NCBI RefSeq assembly: GCF_000004195.4
Contig: NC_030680.2
Span: 140,491,545 to 140,555,544 of the forward strand
Length of the DNA: 64,000 nucleotides
Direction: 5' to 3'
Source: Xenopus tropicalis
Taxonomy: Eukaryota > Chordata > Amphibia > Anura > Pipidae
This document shows positions 1 through 10,198 of the stretch, in pieces. The stretch's first letter is position 1, and each line of letters starts with the position of its first letter. Below the pieces are notes generated by a model, which searched no databases, was not told where the DNA came from, and saw only the letters and a program-made list of their open reading frames with translations. The position numbers and the translations under genes were made by a program.

Positions 1-49
1 CTTGTGAGCAGTAACTTACAATATATATATATTTTTATATATATATATA

Positions 50-340
50 CACTGCTCAAAAAATAAAGGAAACACAAAAATAAGACATCCTAGATCTGAA
101 TGAATGAAATATTCTTATTAAATACTTCGTTCTTTAAATAGTTGAATGTGCTGACTACAAAATCACACAAAAATTATCAATGGAAATCAAATTTATCAAA
201 CCATGGAGGTCTGGATTTGTAGTCACACTCAAAATCAAAGTGGAAAAAAACACTACAGGCCGATCCAACTTTGATGTAATGTCCTTAAAACAAGTCATAA
301 TGAGGCTCAGTAGTGTGTGTGGCCTCCACGTGCCTGTATG
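50..340 (-). mobile_element. Tc1/mariner-like transposon remnant (3' end)
   Basis: The left edge reads TA then CACTGCTCAAAAAATAAAG, the terminal inverted repeat of a Tc1-like family widespread in vertebrates. On the minus strand the last ten transposase codons, IQARGGHTHY and stop, are readable at 339-307, followed by the 3' untranslated part and the terminal repeat. Similarity stops at about 340, so the rest of the transposase and the other end are gone. An AT-rich run (20-49) lies just outside. The family call rests on recognising the terminus and C-terminal peptide. Confidence 0.75.
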
Positions 341-474
341 TAAAAACAATGTATAACTTTCTATGTAGCCAGGCTTCTAATTATGATTGTTCTAAATGCC
401 TTAATACTTTTTTTTTTATAGTATCTTAGGATCAGGTTATTCTTTTTATATGCCACCTGTTTGAGAGTTAAGGT

Positions 475-590
475 GCCCATACACGGGCCGATTTTACCTG
501 CCGATATCGACCCCCTAGACCGATTCGGTAGCTTATTTGCCTGTGTATTGCAAGAACGACGGGCCTGCCCGACCAACATTAAAAATAATT
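475..590. repeat. CCATACACGGGCCGAT-type MITE fragment
   Basis: It starts GTGCCCATACACGGGCCGAT and runs through ACCGATTCGG and GGGCCTGCCCGACC. The same sequence recurs near 6.0, 22.1 and 23.7 kb. This copy breaks off without a matching right end. Confidence 0.65.
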
Positions 591-1757
591 CAGTCTGACT
601 TTTTATACATGAAAAAAGAACCTGCTGCTCTGTGTTTCATTTATTTAATTAATTTTAATACCCTTTAGATTGGCTAAAATGCTTTGCGCAAATCCCAGTA
701 GCGTTATGAGAAAAAGAGATTCCCGGAGAGCTTTACCAAAAACTGATACAATAGATGGAGACTCAAAGGGAGCTGAAAGAAATATCTTTAAAGATGGGTT
801 CCAGGGTGAGGTCTTTGGCTGTGGTTTGAAAATGAGACAAAGCAAAGGCCACCGTTTCAAGATGTCTGGGAGATAACTGCTATTGTTTGAATGGAATGCA
901 GTTGTGGGCTCCGTCTCTCTCTCTGCTTTGAAATGTGCCCGCTCCGGCTGAAAGTGTCCCATCTGAATTAAGCATTTTAGTAAAGCAAACAGCAAAACAC
1001 TATAGCTTTTTGCTATTCCACTTAATAGCCAGCTCCATCTTTACTAAGAGGAAAACGCTGCATTTTTATAAGATATAAATATATATATCTTTATGTATAG
1101 ACACAATGAAACGGCTGCTTTCTGATTGAAAGCTTTTTCAGCCAAGCAGTTTTATATGTTTCAAATAAAGTCGAAACCTTTTCAGCTCCGTAGCCCTGAT
1201 TGGGAACAATGTTTAGAAAAGGACTGCTAAATTAGGTAAAAATAGAAACGAGTCCGCTTTTGTTGAAAGGGAACAGTATTAAAGAGCACTTGATTCCCTT
1301 GTTAAACACTGAATCCATTGTAGCTGTGTCCATTCATGTACAGGGAATACAGTAGATGTATAACTGTTATTGTTAGCACCTATGTATTTATAAAGCACCA
1401 ACATATACACTGATATATAAAGATTGCATCCAAAATACAACCAGTTACCTTGCCCAAAATAAGTACAGAAGTGTGCAACGCTGGTTTGAGGCTATGTGGC
1501 CAGGTTTGCAGGTTTAGGTTTGCTCTATTTATGAACAGAAATCATTGGTGCTGGATAAAAGGATCAAATCTCAAGGAAAAGGAAAGGTATAATCAATGGG
1601 GGTGGCAGTGCTTAGTTATTATATACTCTCGGGTTCTAATTTGCTAAAAAACACAACAACCTGGGGGTATTATTTCAGTGAGCGCAGGGCTGCCATCTTG
1701 TTTCCTGCTGGCTGCTTTGTGCTTTTTACATTCGCATTGGGCTTTTATGCGCTTATT
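591..1757. other. Unique sequence, no gene seen
   Basis: No known repeat terminus is visible. The part at 660-1000 has balanced composition and an open frame on both strands (plus 670-876, minus 995-645). Neither peptide shows a recognisable domain, so I do not call a gene. It is a candidate conserved non-coding block. The stretch 1380-1410 (TTTATAAAGCACCAACATA) resembles the start of the repeat at 56,690. Confidence 0.4.
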
Positions 1758-1892
1758 TAATAAGAGGTACAATTTTTGCTACTGGTCTGGTCACCTGTAG
1801 CAACGAATCAGTAGGGAGCATTTACTGGTCACCTGTTTGGAAGCAACTATGCTATTGGTTTCTATGGGTTACTGCACCTGGGCACTTTATTA
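1758..1892. repeat. Foldback MITE with GGTTACTGCACC motif
   Basis: Its ends are roughly complementary (AATAAGAGGTAC and GGCACTTTATT). The interior holds TGGTCACCTGTAGCAACGAA and GGGTTACTGCACC. A sister copy lies at 15,356-15,490 nested in another MITE. Boundaries are approximate. Confidence 0.55.
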
Positions 1893-1933
1893 TATATGGG
1901 CGTTAGTACTGATTTTACTCTACTGCTCATAAA

Positions 1934-3118
1934 CACAGCCCAAACTTTTTAAACATGGGGCCAGTTCATGGTACCTCAGACTGTTGGGGGGCCAGACTGT
2001 AGTACTCAAACAATGCCCCCCCCCCACATCCTCAAACTATGCCCGCTCCCCGCTGTGTCTTCTGGTTCCCTGGTCCCCCACTCCCCGTTGCATCCTCTGG
2101 CTCCCTGCTCCCCCACTCCCCACTGCATCCTCTGGCTCCCTGCTCACCCACTCCCCGCTGCATCCTCTGGCTCCCTGCTCACCCACTCCCCACTGCATCC
2201 TCTGGCTCCCTGCTCACCCACTCCCCGCTGCATCCTCTGGCTCCCTGCTCCCCCACTCCCCTCTGCATCCTCTGGCTCCCTGCTCCCCCACTCCCCACTG
2301 CATCCTCTGGCTCCCTGCTCACCCACTCCCCGCTGCATCCTCTGGCTCCCTGCTCACCCACTCCCCACTGCATCCTCTGGCTCCCTGCTCACCCACTCCC
2401 CGCTGCATCCTCTGGCTCCCTGCTCCCCCACTCCCCACTGCATCCTCTGGCTCCCTGCTCCCCCACTCCCTGCTGCTTCCTCTGGCTCCCCCACTTCCCG
2501 CTGCGTCCTCTGGCTCCTTGCTCCCCTACTCCCCGCTGCATCCTCCGGCTCCCTGCTCACCCACTCCCTGCTGCATCCTTCAACTCCCTGCTCCCCTACT
2601 CCCCACTGTATCCTCTGGCTCCCTGCTCCCCTACTCCACGCTGCATCCTCCGGCTCCCTGCTCACCCACTCCCTGCTGCTTCCTCTGGCTCCCCCACTTC
2701 CCGCTGCGTCCTCTGGCTCCTTGCTTCCCTACTCCCCGCTGCATCCTCTGGCTCCCTGCTCACCCACTCCCTGCTGCATCCTTCAATTCCCTGCTCCCCC
2801 ATTCCCCACTGTATCCTCTGGCTCCCTGCTCCCCTACTCCACGCTGCATCCTCCGGCTCCCTGCTCCCGCCGTCCCCGCTGCATCCTTCAGCTCCCTGCT
2901 CCCCCACTCCCTGCTGCATCCTCTGGCTCCCTGCTCACCCACTCCCCACTGCATCCTCTGGCTCCCTGCTCCCCCACTCCCCACTGTGCCCTCCTGCTCC
3001 CCCACTCCCTGCTGTGTCTGCAGACAGGTAGTAACCAGGGGTGAGGACACAGTGGGTGCTGGGTAAATTACCTTGGGGGGCTTGATCCTTCCCACAGGCC
3101 TTAGTTTGAGGATGCCTG
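1934..3118 (-). mobile_element. hAT-type MITE with internal 35-bp minisatellite
   Basis: The ends pair with the copy at 43,004-43,882 in opposite orientation. The right end reads AGTTTGAGGATGCCTG, exact complement of that copy's CAGGCATCCTCAAACT. The left end reads CAAACTTTTTAAACATGGGG, matching its other end. Subterminal parts also match (GCCAGACTGTAGT; GGGTAAATTACCTTGGGGGG). The target duplication is not recognisable here. No transposase is present, so it is non-autonomous. About 950 bp of its length is the expanded minisatellite. Confidence 0.75.
2070..3015. repeat. 35-bp GC-rich minisatellite (about 27 units)
   Basis: The unit is roughly GCATCCTCTGGCTCCCTGCT followed by CACCCACTCCCCGCT, 35 bp. 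A rarer variant with GCTTCCTCTGGCTCCCCCAC lacks part of the unit and recurs 203 bp apart (2,471 and 2,674), showing a higher-order block of about six units. Long open frames cross it in several frames on both strands, because a period not divisible by three rotates one stop-free unit through every frame. They are not genes. Confidence 0.9.
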
Positions 3119-3419
3119 CTCCAAGGGATCCATGGGACAGGTTTGTTGCTCATTAGGTTAGTACATTGGGCTGAGGTGTTTTTTAGCTGGCCCATCTGAG
3201 GTTACCAATTATAATCACAGGTGGTTGTCTAACAAATTGACTACCCTCACCCCCTGTGATCAAGCCTTCCCTTGTCATTTAAAGCCAGGATACAGGTCTG
3301 ATTAGTTGGTACTGGTAACTGCTCTGGTCCAAATCTGTTGCTTAAAGTTACCTTTAAATAAACTTTTAGTTCATTTTTTATTTGCCGTTTTTGAATTATG
3401 TAGCTTTTTGTTCAACAAT

Positions 3420-3745
3420 TCTCCATCTTGAAATTTCAGCAGCTATCTAGTTGTCAGGGTCGTGTTTACCAGGCAGTGGTTTGAAAGAGAGACAGGAATA
3501 TGAATAGAGGAGGGCCTAAATAGAAAGATAGGTCGTTAAAAGTAACAATATAATTGTAGCCTCACAGCGCAATAGTCTTTTTGCTGCTGAGGTCAGTGAC
3601 TCCCATTTGCAAGCTGGGATAAGTCAGAAGGGAAGACAAATAATTCAAGAACTATAGAATGAAATGAGGGCCAGTGGGACATGTTGCTAATAATATGCCC
3701 TTCTACAACATACTACAAGTTAACCTGAATGTGAACCACCTATTT
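3420..3745. repeat. T2-like TTCACCTTTAA MITE fragment
   Basis: It carries the internal signature shared with copies at 22.2, 25.2, 30.0, 36.0, 54.1 and 57.0 kb: AGCAGCTATCTAGTTG, GGTTTGAAAGAGAGACAGGA, GTAGCCTCACAGCGCAATAG and GTCAGTGACTCCCAT. It ends near GTGAACCACC with no terminal TTAA. Such TTAA-flanked MITEs are known as abundant in Xenopus; the family name is inferred. Confidence 0.6.
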
Positions 3746-3783
3746 AAGATTTGGAATTTTTGTTTATAGAGTTAAATAAATAA

Positions 3784-4104
3784 GGTTGAGGAGACTGCCT
3801 CATACAGATAAACGCAAACAAAAGAAATTCTGGGAATGAATTCCAAGCTCTTGAAATTTACATGGGCTTATCCTATAGGCTACAGTCTCCTCAACCTAAT
3901 TTATTTGTTTGTAGAACCACATGGTGGCTCTACCTAAGCTGATCAGAAAACCCTACACTACACTGATGAGCCCCAAGAAAGGCGAAACCGGTCTGTAGTT
4001 GGGAATCTGATCAGCTATTATCCTGGCTTCTGCTTTAAACCCAGTGGGTGAGCTTTAGCCTATAGGATAAAGAGTTTGGAATTCATTCCCAGAATTCCTT
4101 TTGT
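3784..4104. mobile_element. Inverted-repeat element enclosing a hammerhead ribozyme (Penelope-like remnant?)
   Basis: Three sets of inverted arms are visible. AGGTTGAGGAGACT (3784) faces AGTCTCCTCAACCT (3884). CTTATCCTATAGGCT (3868) faces AGCCTATAGGATAAAG (4056). TTCTGGGAATGAATTCCAA (about 3839) faces GGAATTCATTCCCAGAA (4078). A near-canonical hammerhead core sits between the last two pairs. Hammerheads within inverted or pseudo-LTR ends are known from Penelope-like retroelements and related non-autonomous units. No reverse-transcriptase or GIY-YIG coding remains, so this is an inference from structure. Confidence 0.55.
3937..4016 (+). ncRNA. Hammerhead ribozyme, type I with minimal stem III
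   Basis: The conserved boxes are CTGATGA (3963-3969) and GAAA (3984-3987). Between them stem II pairs GCC (3970-3972) with GGC (3981-3983) around CCAAGAAA. Stem I pairs ACTACA (3957-3962) with TGTAGT (3994-3999). An outer arm pairs AGCTGATCAG (3937-3946) exactly with CTGATCAGCT (4007-4016). Stem III is only a C-G and A-U pair in GAAACCGGTC, so the cleavage triplet is GTC (3991-3993), with self-cleavage predicted after 3993. ACCGGT is self-complementary, so two molecules could share a longer stem III, as established for minimal hammerheads that act as dimers. Every core position I checked fits; activity is untested. Confidence 0.72.
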
Positions 4105-5243
4105 CTGTTTATACAGTTATAACTCTTAGGGCAAGGGCACACGGAGGGGGATCATCCACTTTCTTGGAGGTGCACGGTGTCGAGATTAAATATGCCTACT
4201 CCCTCAATACCTTGCTTTGCTCAGACTGAATGCAGAACAATAGGAAAGGGGTCCAGATTCTGGGTGTATATTTCCTGATGCCTAACCTGAGCTCCCAGCC
4301 TTCTCTATTGGCTGCACTTTGCGTAACGTATGCTCTGTATCCGCCGTAAGCAACAAGCATCTTATCTGCTTCTTCTCTAGTGAAAGCGACACCGGATGAC
4401 TCTCTCTTCCGAAAACATTTGTCTGAGAAAGCGAATGTAGGAAAATCAACAGATGTGACAGCGACTCATTTATTTAGTGTTCCTCGACCCTTTCTTGTAC
4501 ATGGAGGACATGATAAGGACAAATAATGGCAGCGCATATCATAAACAGGATTTTACATTTGCTATTCTCCTTGGTTTTTTTTTTTTTTTTCTCTCTTCAA
4601 AGAGAGGGAAGTGACAAAATACCAGGCCAGCTCGCATCTTCTCCATGCTGGCTGTGTACCAAGTTCCATTTCAAAATGCAGATTTAATAAATGCCATCCA
4701 AAAATGTGTCAAACACAAGTATCTGTGCAGAATACACAGCTCTATATTTGAACTTGTCTGAAAATACTATTTATACACAAATGTTGTTATATTCGCTGAT
4801 TTGTACTGCAGCTTTATTCCTGTGTCCAAATCATCCACTTTCCTTTCATTCCGCCTCTATGAAAACGGAGAATTAAAAGCTGTGGCTGCACAGATAACTG
4901 CACCGAGTGGATTCATAGAGGATGGACGGGTTCCCTTTGTCCCTATCAGCCATATGCACAATGGCACAATGGCAGCATAGCTATGGCGCCACATTCAATA
5001 CCATAGTATTGCCATGTTGTGTAGAGTCAAAGCTGGCCTGAGTTCCATAAAGGAGAACCAAACACCCACCCATTGCTTTTTAAATGATCTCCCCCCATCC
5101 TCAACTGTCTCGTGCCTGCCTTGACCCACTGGTGCTGTGACTTTGGAGTTGTGCAGTGGGGTTTGTAGCCATCTTCTGTTGGGTCAGATACGTTTCTGGC
5201 TCTTGGATAGGAAATGCACAGAGCAAGCCAATCTAGCCTTGGC
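4105..5243. other. Mostly unique sequence, no gene seen
   Basis: At 4129-4150 GGGCAAGGGCACACGGAGG resembles the start of the foldback family at 30.9 kb but has no partner. The block 4320-4560 is complex and may be conserved non-coding DNA. At 5,047 AAAGGAGAACCAAACACCC resembles a TTAA-MITE terminus without its other end. The open frames here show no domain. Confidence 0.35.
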
Positions 5244-5750
5244 TTAAAGGACAATGAAAGGTTAATATAAATTAAAAGTAAGTCTAAAGGCATTCTTTTT
5301 AAGTACTTACTGCATATCTAAATTCCCAGATCCCTGCTTGCTTCTCTGAGATATGGTGCTGGCAGCCTACAGCAGTGTGAAGCCTACAGTGACATCACTG
5401 AAATCTCTCTCCCCTTCCTGTAGGTTCCAGCGGCAGCCTTCCTATTCTCTGAGCATGTGTGTAACTTGATTCTGTCTCCTGTTCTGAGCTACACATGCCC
5501 ACCAGCCAATCAGAAGCGGATCTGGCAGAGGGGAGGGGGGAGGGAAGGAAACATGTGCAGTATGAATCAAGGAGGGAAAGGAAGGGAGAATACCTTTTTA
5601 GAGATGGCTGCCTGTTCTAGAAAATGTGAAGTAAGTGTGACTGAGTAACTATGTGATTAGCTGAGCCAAAAGTGTGGCGTTTTTTTACTAAACAATAGGA
5701 GGACTATTGGGCAGAATGCTTTTTACATTTTGACTTGCATTCACCTTTAA
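5244..5750. mobile_element. TTAA-flanked MITE
   Basis: It begins TTAAAGGACAATGAAAGG and ends GCATTCACCTTTAA, giving short inverted termini and TTAA at both ends, the target duplication of piggyBac- and Kolobok-type elements. It has no transposase. The interior includes a purine-rich tract (5,521-5,590). Confidence 0.7.
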
Positions 5751-6015
5751 CTGCAATCACTGTTCAAGACGGTGGCCACCAACCCACTGGTCAACTCTGC
5801 AGTCACAGTGCCTCAGGATTTTTTAGGGCAGGTTGTGGTGGGGGCAAGAGGGTTTTCTTTCTATCATTGGCCAAATAGATATATCATGTAAAAAAGATTT
5901 ATTTGGAAATTGGGTCATTGTACCTCCACGCATGACCAGTTTGGTTGAACATAACAGCAGAATGGGTCACTGATAAGAACAGGAACATGTAGAGTAGGGG
6001 ATACCTTTTATTGGC

Positions 6016-6235
6016 TTAAGGTCCCCATACACGGGCCGATTGTAGCTGCCGATATGGGTCCCTTGGACCGATTCGGCAGCTTATCGGGCCGTGTAGGGGC
6101 AGAAACGAGGGGCCTGGCCGACCGATATCTTGCCTGAAATTGGCCAGATATCGATCGGGCAGGATAAAAGATTCAGTCGGATTGGGGACCGCATCGGCTC
6201 GTTGAGAGAGATCAACCCCACCCCAGGCTTTTAAT
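6016..6235. repeat. CCATACACGGGCCGAT MITE copy
   Basis: It starts AAGGTCCCCATACACGGGCC and shares GCAGCTTATCGGGCC, GATATCGATCGGGCAGG and GCATCGGCTCGTTGA with the fuller copy at 23.7 kb. The right half is absent. Confidence 0.65.
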
Positions 6236-6252
6236 AGCAATTATTATTTGTA

Positions 6253-6541
6253 GGGATGTACCGAATCCACCTTTTTTTCGATTTGGCCAAATCCTAAATG
6301 CTTTCTGATCGATTTGGCCGAATACTGAACTAAATCCAAACCCTAATTTGCATATCGAATTAGGCTATGGAAGGGTTAAGTGTCGCCACACACACAGCGC
6401 ACGGCGAAAAATTTTCAACTTCCATGTTTACATGACAAAAAGTCATGTGATTCGAAAGATTTGGTTTGGCTGGGAGCATGGATTAGGCCAAATCCAAATC
6501 CTGCCGACAAAGGCCGAATCTTGACTAAATCCTGAACTGAA
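6253..6541. repeat. TAGGGATG-type hAT MITE, degraded long form
   Basis: It starts TAGGGATGTACCGAATCCAC and carries GACAAAAAGTCATGTGATT and repeated GGCCAAATCC motifs. Sister sequences lie at 20.9, 52.9 and 55.0 kb; the 52.9-kb copy has clean ends and an 8-bp target duplication. The right terminus here is eroded. Confidence 0.6.
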
Positions 6542-6715
6542 TAAATTCCTTATTTATATAGCACCACCATATTCATCAGTGTTTAACAGAGATTATACAT
6601 CTTTCCCATCATCCCCTGCCCCAGCGGAGCTTACAGTCATACAATCATTCACACACACACTAGGGTCAGGTTTATCAGGAGCCAACTAACCTGCCTGTAC
6701 GTTTTTGGGGTGTGG
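6542..6715. repeat. Ancient interspersed repeat (SINE/LINE-like, class uncertain)
   Basis: The order TTTATATAGCACCACCATAT, GCCCCAGCGGAGCTTACAGT, CACACACACTAGGGTCA and TAACCTGCCTGTACGTTTTT matches a repeat I recognise as common in amphibian and fish genomes. The tail is cut at about 6,715. Confidence 0.5.
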
Positions 6716-8539
6716 GTGTTTCAACCTGTGCCTAGTTACTGTGATGTACAGTCGCTCCCGACCCAAACCCGCAAAAAGTTGCCATTTTAGGACCCATCCA
6801 CTCCCTATGCTACTTCTGCATGCACCTATGGTTTCAGCTGGCCTATCAATTCTTTGGACCCCTTCCTTATTCAAGAAATGGTTATTATAGGCGTATATCC
6901 TTGAGAATCTTTTTGGATATTCACTAGAATTTGGAATTCGTTGGATCTTAACATGGACTATGTATAGAGGGAAAGTTAAGATTTTAGTGTGAACTAGTTT
7001 CTCTTCCCATTTTTTGGTTCTGGTGGGTCCAAGCGTCTTTCCCATTCCAAAGGAAAAGAGACTTGCACTGCTGTTGTCAGTTATGGCACTTCTATAACTG
7101 CTGTTTTTTTTTTTCTTACTTTGACACCATTGCAGAACTACTGTGCTTCAGGCGGCCTTTTGAGTGAGCCGCTGCTGTAATCAAGTACAAAGAGAGAAAT
7201 GGCATGCTTTCAAGCTCCAAACGGCGGACAAAGCGCCCACAGAATGACTAAAAGTATTTACACATTCGACGAGCGCAATTTTTTATTTTTTTGCCAGAGA
7301 GAAGAATGCGGAGTTGACTACGGGCATGGATTCTGAATGTCATCACAACACATTAGATAGGAAAGGTGATCTTAAATAATTTGCCCTTTTGCGGATACCT
7401 CATCGTTTAATAAAGCGACTGCACGGAGGCGCCCATTTCCATTATCCCCAAATCATAATAGGAGCAAACAATAAAGCGCGCGCCCTTTCATGTGTTCCCT
7501 TCTGCTTCCACCTGTTTCAGAATGCTGTCCTCTGACACTTACATTCTCCTGATTGAAAAGGCACTGCAAAAATTTTATTAATTTGATATATCCACCCCTG
7601 TCCCTTTTTTTTTTTAACGACGTGTTTTTAGGAACTGTTAAAAATAATAAAAAAAAAAAAAAGGTGCTTAATGTGACTTTTAAATAAGAATTCTTTTGGC
7701 CGCATTGATATCAGTTTTCAAATACCCAGAGGCCTTAATAGAGAAGCATTTGAGAGATGAAAACTGTTGGGGAGAAAAAAAAAAAGAATGTTCATCATTT
7801 AAAGCATATAAAAACTCCATAAGATGCCTATTATTCCCGAGTCCTTTATCTCCTTTCACAAGCTCGGTGAGAGGGAGTCGCGCACGTTGGGGTTTATCTC
7901 AGGCTTTCATGTTCAGTAGCCACATGCTAAACATTGAGCATATTCCAGTGGAATTTCATAGGCCTTCCACAATCCTTTCATAAAGGGAGCGATCCGTTAA
8001 CATCACCTCTTTAGATCTAGCCGAGAGAGTGTTCTGGGCACAAAGGAACTCTCACAGCTTCGCTTGCCGGACCAGCGAGTGAATGATTTCAACCCTGGTG
8101 GGCAATGCCTGTGTCCATGCGTAACGCAGCCGAGACCTCCGTACTAGACAGCTGCATGCAATTTTGAACTTCACTCATTGAACTGTAATAAAACAATATA
8201 AGCACTGCTTGGGGGCTGATTGGATGCAGTTCCCCTCGCCCGTATGAAAGTGCTGCTAACTGGCGAGGAGATTTCGGAGGTTTTATGTTTGATTGCATCG
8301 GCGGAATTGAACAGGCCGGGGGTATCGGGGAAAGGCTAAACCGCTGTAATGCCATAAAACTTTTATTCACATGAAGCTTTACGATTCAAAGGGGAAGGGG
8401 GTGTCAAGGGACATAAAATAGAATCATTCTTAACATTAAATATAGGTTTCTGTTTTATTAGGTTAGTGCTTATAATCTGAATGGATACTATTAAAGGGAA
8501 ACTCTAGCTCCTATGTGTACAGCATTACGGTTATTGTTA
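6716..8539. other. Long unique island; candidate conserved non-coding DNA
   Basis: No repeat terminus is seen from about 7,120 to 8,400 except poly-T (7,606) and poly-A (7,650) runs. Composition is even and AT-leaning, with motif-dense blocks such as CAAATCATAATAGG (7,449) and ATTTTATTAATTTGATATA (7,571). Open frames up to about 119 codons occur on both strands (minus 7045-6686, plus 7696-7983, minus 8370-8089), but none shows a domain or codon structure that persuades me. It is the longest repeat-poor stretch in the window. Confidence 0.4.
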
Positions 8540-8871
8540 TACAGGTATAGGACCCGTTATCCAGAATGCTCGGGACCAAGGATATTCCGGATAAGGGGTC
8601 TTTCTGTAATTTGGATCTCCATACCTTAAGTCTACTAAAGAATCAATAAAACAGCAATTAAATCCAATAGGATTGTTTTGCATCCAATAAGGATTATTTG
8701 TATCTTAGTTGGGATCAATTACAAGGTACTGTTTTATTACTACAGAGAAAAGGGAAATCAGTTTTAAAATTCTGAATTATTTGATTAAAATGGAGTCTAT
8801 GGGAGATGGGCATTCCGTAATTCGGAGCTTTCTGGATAATGGGTTTCCGGATAAGGGATCCCATACCTGTA
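8540..8871 (-). mobile_element. P113 MITE, unexpanded copy
   Basis: It starts TACAGGTATAGGACCCGTTA and ends GGGATCCCATACCTGTA, with long imperfect inverted termini. The interior contains one reverse-oriented copy of the unit that forms 113-bp arrays elsewhere (TCTTAGTTGGGATCAATTAC, then GTACTGTTTTATTACTACAG). It therefore shows the ancestral state before tandem expansion. No coding capacity. Confidence 0.88.
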
Positions 8872-8947
8872 TATGCCTTGCACTGGCAGGCTCTATTGTT
8901 ACCTAAGGCCATGCATTTTAGGCCAGAAGGTCCCAAAGGGTTACATG

Positions 8948-9265
8948 TACAGGTATGGGACCTGTTATCCAGAATACTTGGGACCAGGGGTTTTCTGGAT
9001 AAGGAATCTTTCTGTAATTTGCATCCCCTTAAGTTTATTAAAACCTCATTTAAACATTAAATAAAACCAATAGGAATGTTTAGCCTCCAACAAGGATTAA
9101 ATATAGCTTAGTTCAAGTACAAGGTAACACTTTATCATTACAGAGAAAAAGGAAATCATATTTAAAAACTAGAATTTTTTGCTTATAATGGAGTCTATGT
9201 AAGATGACGTTCCGTAATTTAGAACTTTCTGGATAACGGGTTTCCGGATAACGGATCCCATACCT
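8948..9265 (-). mobile_element. P113 MITE, unexpanded copy
   Basis: It starts TACAGGTATGGGACCTGTTA and ends GGATCCCATACC. It holds a single, diverged internal unit (TATAGCTTAGTTCAAGTACA, then AACACTTTATCATTACAG). It lies only 76 bp from the previous copy and in the same orientation, but the internal divergence suggests separate insertions rather than a recent duplication. Confidence 0.85.
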
Positions 9266-9282
9266 TTTCTCTATCTCATTGT

Positions 9283-9365
9283 ATTTATGTATCTATCTAT
9301 TTAATTTAAAAATCTTATCTCTATCTATCTATCTCTCATCTATTGCTCTATCTTTCTATAGATGC
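9283..9365. repeat. TCTA/ATCT microsatellite
   Basis: An irregular run of TATC/ATCT tetranucleotides, interrupted near 9,300 and 9,350. Confidence 0.8.
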
Positions 9366-9770
9366 ATATTTCTCTCCTAAGGGTCAGGTGCTCGTCTCTG
9401 CTGAAAAGGGCCCCTTGTATGTGAGAGCATGTACCCTATTTTTTTATTAATTTTCCCAGAGGCTCTATGGGCACTGAAACATTTGGTTCTGCCGGGACGG
9501 GCCACACTAATGATGGTATAGTTGAATATGGTATAGTTGATAGTTCAACTTCACTCTACTGCATGTTTTCCTGTCTTGGGTCATTGCAAGGAATCCTTGA
9601 GAGATTGATCAAAGATAGTAGTGATGATATGCTTATTATTATTGACAGCTAATGGGACTCATGCAACTTGCCATACTCATGCTGAGAAGGGACATATGCA
9701 GAAGGAATTTGCAATCATATTTTTTTTATATTTAATTTTGAAATTTCACATGGGGCTAGCCATTTTCTTC
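9366..9770. other. Unique sequence, nothing recognised
   Basis: A 61-codon open frame (9467-9652) has no domain. The short duplication GAATATGGTATAGTTGA-like near 9,523-9,541 is the only local structure. Confidence 0.4.
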
Positions 9771-10198
9771 ATTTTCCAGGGTGCCACAGGCATGTGACCT
9801 GTGCTCTGATAAACTTCAGTAACACTTTACTGCTGCGCTGCAAGTTGGAGTGATATCCCCCTCCCAGCAGCCGATCAGCAGAACAATGGAAAGGGAGCAA
9901 GATAGCAGCTCCCAGTAGGTATCAGAATAGCACTCAATAGTAAGAAATCCAAGTCCGGCTTGGGACTCCTCCAGTTACATGGGAGTAGGAGAAACAATAG
10001 GTTAGCTGAAAGCAGTTCTAATGTGTAGCGCCGGCTCCTTCTGAAAGCTCAGACTCAGGCACAATGCACTACACATAAAAATACATTTGTTGGTTCAAGA
10101 ATAACATTTTATATGGTCAAGTTCATTATTTGCTATGTAAACAGTGTAATTTTGAAATAAAAAATACACCATAAAAACCATGACAGTATCCCTTTAAT
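9771..10198. repeat. Probable TTAA-type repeat, right end preserved
   Basis: The right end ACAGTATCCCTTTAA fits the TTAA class, and the interior (GCAGCCGATCAGCAGAACAA, GCAATGCACTACACATAAAA) has the style of amphibian interspersed repeats. The left end is not defined. Confidence 0.4.

Noticed and set aside
645..995. 116-codon minus-strand open frame opposite a 68-codon plus frame
   Set aside because: Neither peptide is recognisable; both strands open by chance over a few hundred bases.
1968..3066. Open frames of 330-360 codons on the plus strand with repeated SGSLLPHSPLHPLAPC
   Set aside because: They are translations of the 35-bp minisatellite in all three frames; the period is not a multiple of three and no stop occurs in the unit.
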